Below, one piece after another: positions 49,431 through 51,152 of a stretch of DNA of 51,152 nucleotides; the stretch's first letter is position 1; each line of letters opens with the position of its first letter. The notes under the pieces were generated by a model. It was given only the letters and a program-made list of their open reading frames with translations. It made no database searches and had not been told where the DNA came from. This DNA is from Betaproteobacteria bacterium (GTDB lineage Bacteria; Pseudomonadota; Gammaproteobacteria; Burkholderiales; SG8-41): NCBI GenBank assembly GCA_016192825.1, contig JACPTK010000079.1, positions 1-51,152 of the forward strand. The letters run 5' to 3'. A program made the translations under genes and the position numbers.

Positions 49431-50986
49431 CAGAACTGGAAGTAGAGAAATTCGGAGTGGCGGTTGAGATTGGCGATCACCGCGAGCGCCATGCCCGCCA
49501 CGAGCGCCGCGCTCGCCGCCGCGGGACGCCACTGCCAGCGGGACGAAGCCGAGTCCGCCGGGATGCCCAGCGCGGGGCGGGTCGCCGCCATGATCTGCTG
49601 CGTGTTGGGCGCGAGCCAGACGACCGCGAGCAGGATCCAGATCCAGTGCACGACGCCGGTGCGCGCCAGCGCCGGCGTCGCGCCGAAGATGACGCCATGC
49701 TGCGCGAGCCACTCGCCGAAGCCGCCCCACCGCGCGAGCCAGACATCGGGGAGCACCATCCCGTTCAGCCCCGCCATCGCGCGCAGGATGGCGCCGGCGG
49801 TGCCGAGGCTATCGGCGCGGAAGACGACCCATGCCGCGACCACCGCGGCAAAGGTGACCGCACAGCCCGCCGCGCGGCCCCATGCGGTCGAGCGCCCGAG
49901 GTCGTGTCCGAGGCGCGCGCGCAGCGCGCGCCACGCGTGATTGATCACGAGGTAGACCCCGTGCAGTCCGCCCCACACGACGAAGGTCCAGCCGGCGCCG
50001 TGCCAGAGCCCGCCCAGCAGCATCGTCGCCATGAGATTGAGGTAGCGCCGCGCGGGCCCCTTGCGGTTGCCGCCGAGGGGGAAGTACAGGTAGTCGCGCA
50101 GGAAGCGCGACAGCGTCATGTGCCAGTGCCGCCAGAACTCGATGATGTTCGCCGCCTTGTACGGGGAATGGAAGTTGATTGGCAGGCGGATGCCGAACAG
50201 CAGCGACAGCCCCACCGCCATGTCGGAGTAGCCGGAGAAGTCGAAGTACAGCTGAAACGTGTAGGCGAGCGCCCCGCACCAGGCTTCGAGAAAGGTGAGC
50301 GTCAGCCCCGCCTGCGGCGCGTCGAACACCGGCGCGACATAGGCCGCGACGCCGTCGGCGATGATCACCTTCTTGAACAGGCCGATCACGAAAATGGTGA
50401 GGCCGGCCGCGATGTTGCCGTAGTCGGGACGATAGGTTTCCGCCAGCCCGAACTGCGGCATCATCTCGCGGTGGTGCAGGATCGGGCCCGCGATGAGGTG
50501 CGGGAACCAGGTCACGAACAGCCCGTAGTGCACGAAGCTGTACTCGCGCGCCTTGCCTTCATAGGCATCGGCCAGGTACGCGATCTGGGTGAAGGTGAAG
50601 AACGAGATGCCGAGCGGCAGGATGATCTCGCCCAGGCTCGCGGAGCTGCCGAGCGCCGCGTTGACGGTGTCGAGGAAGAAGTTCGCGTACTTGTAGTAGC
50701 CCAGCAGCGCCAGGTTCGCGGCGACCGCGATGGCGAGCAGGCGCTTCCCGCGCCACGCGGCGCGCGCCGCGTTCGCGCGCGCGATCGCGATGCCCATGCG
50801 GTAGTTGAACAGCATCGAAACCGCGAGCAGCGCGACGTAGACCGGGTTCCACCAGCCGTAGAAGAACAGCGATGCCGCGGCGAGCCAGCCTGCCGCGAGC
50901 CGGGCGTTCACCCGGCCGAGCTGGAAAAAGACGAGCAGCGTCGCCGGCAGGAAGAAGAAGATGAAGGCGTAGGAATTGAACAGCAT
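49430..50986 (-). CDS. MBOAT-family polysaccharide O-acyltransferase (AlgI-like)
   Basis: A 518-residue membrane protein, about 11-12 helices. It starts MLFNSYAFIFFFLPATL, as AlgI-type proteins do, and has LPLGISFFTFTQIAYL, FDFSGYSDMAVG and EFWRHWHMTLSRFLRDYLYF. The catalytic region LLGGLWHGAGWTFVVWGGLHG (quoted in part; His329 and His342) is intact. It moves acetyl groups across the inner membrane for transfer by the SGNH partner downstream. ATG 50986 is preferred; the frame is open to 51076 but crosses the REP-like element. First gene of the right-hand minus-strand group. Confidence 0.92.
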   Translation of the reverse strand: MLFNSYAFIFFFLPATLLVFFQLGRVNARLAAGWLAAASLFFYGWWNPVYVALLAVSMLFNYRMGIAIARANAARAAWRGKRLLAIAVAANLALLGYYKYANFFLDTVNAALGSSASLGEIILPLGISFFTFTQIAYLADAYEGKAREYSFVHYGLFVTWFPHLIAGPILHHREMMPQFGLAETYRPDYGNIAAGLTIFVIGLFKKVIIADGVAAYVAPVFDAPQAGLTLTFLEAWCGALAYTFQLYFDFSGYSDMAVGLSLLFGIRLPINFHSPYKAANIIEFWRHWHMTLSRFLRDYLYFPLGGNRKGPARRYLNLMATMLLGGLWHGAGWTFVVWGGLHGVYLVINHAWRALRARLGHDLGRSTAWGRAAGCAVTFAAVVAAWVVFRADSLGTAGAILRAMAGLNGMVLPDVWLARWGGFGEWLAQHGVIFGATPALARTGVVHWIWILLAVVWLAPNTQQIMAATRPALGIPADSASSRWQWRPAAASAALVAGMALAVIANLNRHSEFLYFQF

Positions 50987-50995
50987 CGGGCGATC

Positions 50996-51083
50996 TAGCA
51001 GTGTGTCGGACTTTGGGTTCCGCACGGGTTCTCGGCGGGCGGGGTCATCATGATCGCCGATGCCGGCGGGCGACACACTGCTA
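50996..51083. repeat. REP-like element with long loop
   Basis: Perfect 13-bp arms TAGCAGTGTGTCG (50996-51008) and complement (51071-51083) around a 62-base interior that starts GACTT, as in the other family members. It lies directly upstream of the MBOAT gene, so it is within or next to its promoter region. The remaining ~70 bases to the window end show no feature. Confidence 0.8.
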
Positions 51084-51152
51084 TAGGCAACGCCAGTTTA
51101 CAGGCGGGGGCGGTCAACCTGAATGGGTGTGGTAGGTTGGGTAGGTAGGGCA

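Overview
The window is a high-GC surface-polysaccharide (O-antigen/exopolysaccharide-type) biosynthesis region from a Gram-negative bacterium, probably a proteobacterium and most likely a betaproteobacterium. The reasons are LPS-type heptose genes, Wzx/WaaL-like membrane proteins, an AlgI/AlgJ-type acetylation pair and dispersed REP-like palindromes. The genus cannot be read from the sequence. I find 42 protein genes and no rRNA, tRNA, CRISPR array or transposase.

Layout. (1) 29-1154 (-): gmhB- and gmhA-like heptose genes. (2) 1367-5173 (+): a zinc-binding sugar methyltransferase and a tandem pair of paralogous proteins of unknown family. (3) 5313-7503 (-): a first pair of thiamine-diphosphate E1-alpha/beta-like genes. 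(4) 8166-17561 (+): manC, gmd, a polytopic GT-C-like membrane protein, a sugar C-methyltransferase, a methyltransferase, a perosamine-synthase-like aminotransferase, another methyltransferase and a Dpm1-like GT2. The last five genes are tightly coupled. (5) 31496 down to 17566 (-): a twelve-gene run of hddA, a second E1-alpha/beta pair, a ColD-like 3-dehydratase, a Gmd/DmhA-family SDR, a B12-type radical SAM enzyme, an aldo/keto reductase, a fucose-synthase-like SDR, hddC, another SDR, a GT2 and a Wzx flippase. (6) 31849-36363 (+): a WbuB-like GT4 and three enzymes for a UDP-L-aminosugar (L-QuiNAc or L-FucNAc). (7) 36430-39673 (+): an aldolase/SDR fusion and mtnA, probably a SAM by-product salvage pair. 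(8) 39772-40989 (-): a DUF4143-type ATPase between inverted copies of a dispersed repeat. (9) 41327-45655 (+): a WbpV-like SDR, an O-antigen ligase, a WaaE-like GT2 and a GT9. (10) 50986 down to 45950 (-): an MBOAT acyltransferase, an SGNH/AlgJ-like partner, a GT39-like membrane transferase and a methyltransferase.

How the parts work together. ManC and Gmd supply GDP-4-keto-6-deoxymannose, which the aminotransferase can turn into GDP-perosamine and the C-methyltransferase could branch. GmhA, HddA, GmhB and HddC together make GDP-D-glycero-alpha-D-manno-heptose. The genes between hddA and hddC would then dehydrate, 3-deoxygenate, possibly add a C2 unit and possibly C-methylate it. The most interesting reading is that the 20.4-31.5 kb operon makes a new GDP-linked, branched 3,6-dideoxyheptose. 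This is inference from gene content: no single known operon that I can name has this combination. Wzx, the ligase and the glycosyltransferases would assemble and export the glycan. An initiating phosphoglycosyltransferase and a Wzz are not seen here.

Non-coding structure is rich. There are five REP-like palindromes (plus one half unit) with covarying stems, a composite element with nested inverted repeats, two inverted arrays of a 15-bp repeat between convergent genes, a second dispersed repeat family, and a heptamer repeat that forms the start of mtnA. Base composition looks lower in parts of the 3.6-19 kb stretch than in the 20-51 kb stretch, which suggests a mosaic origin.
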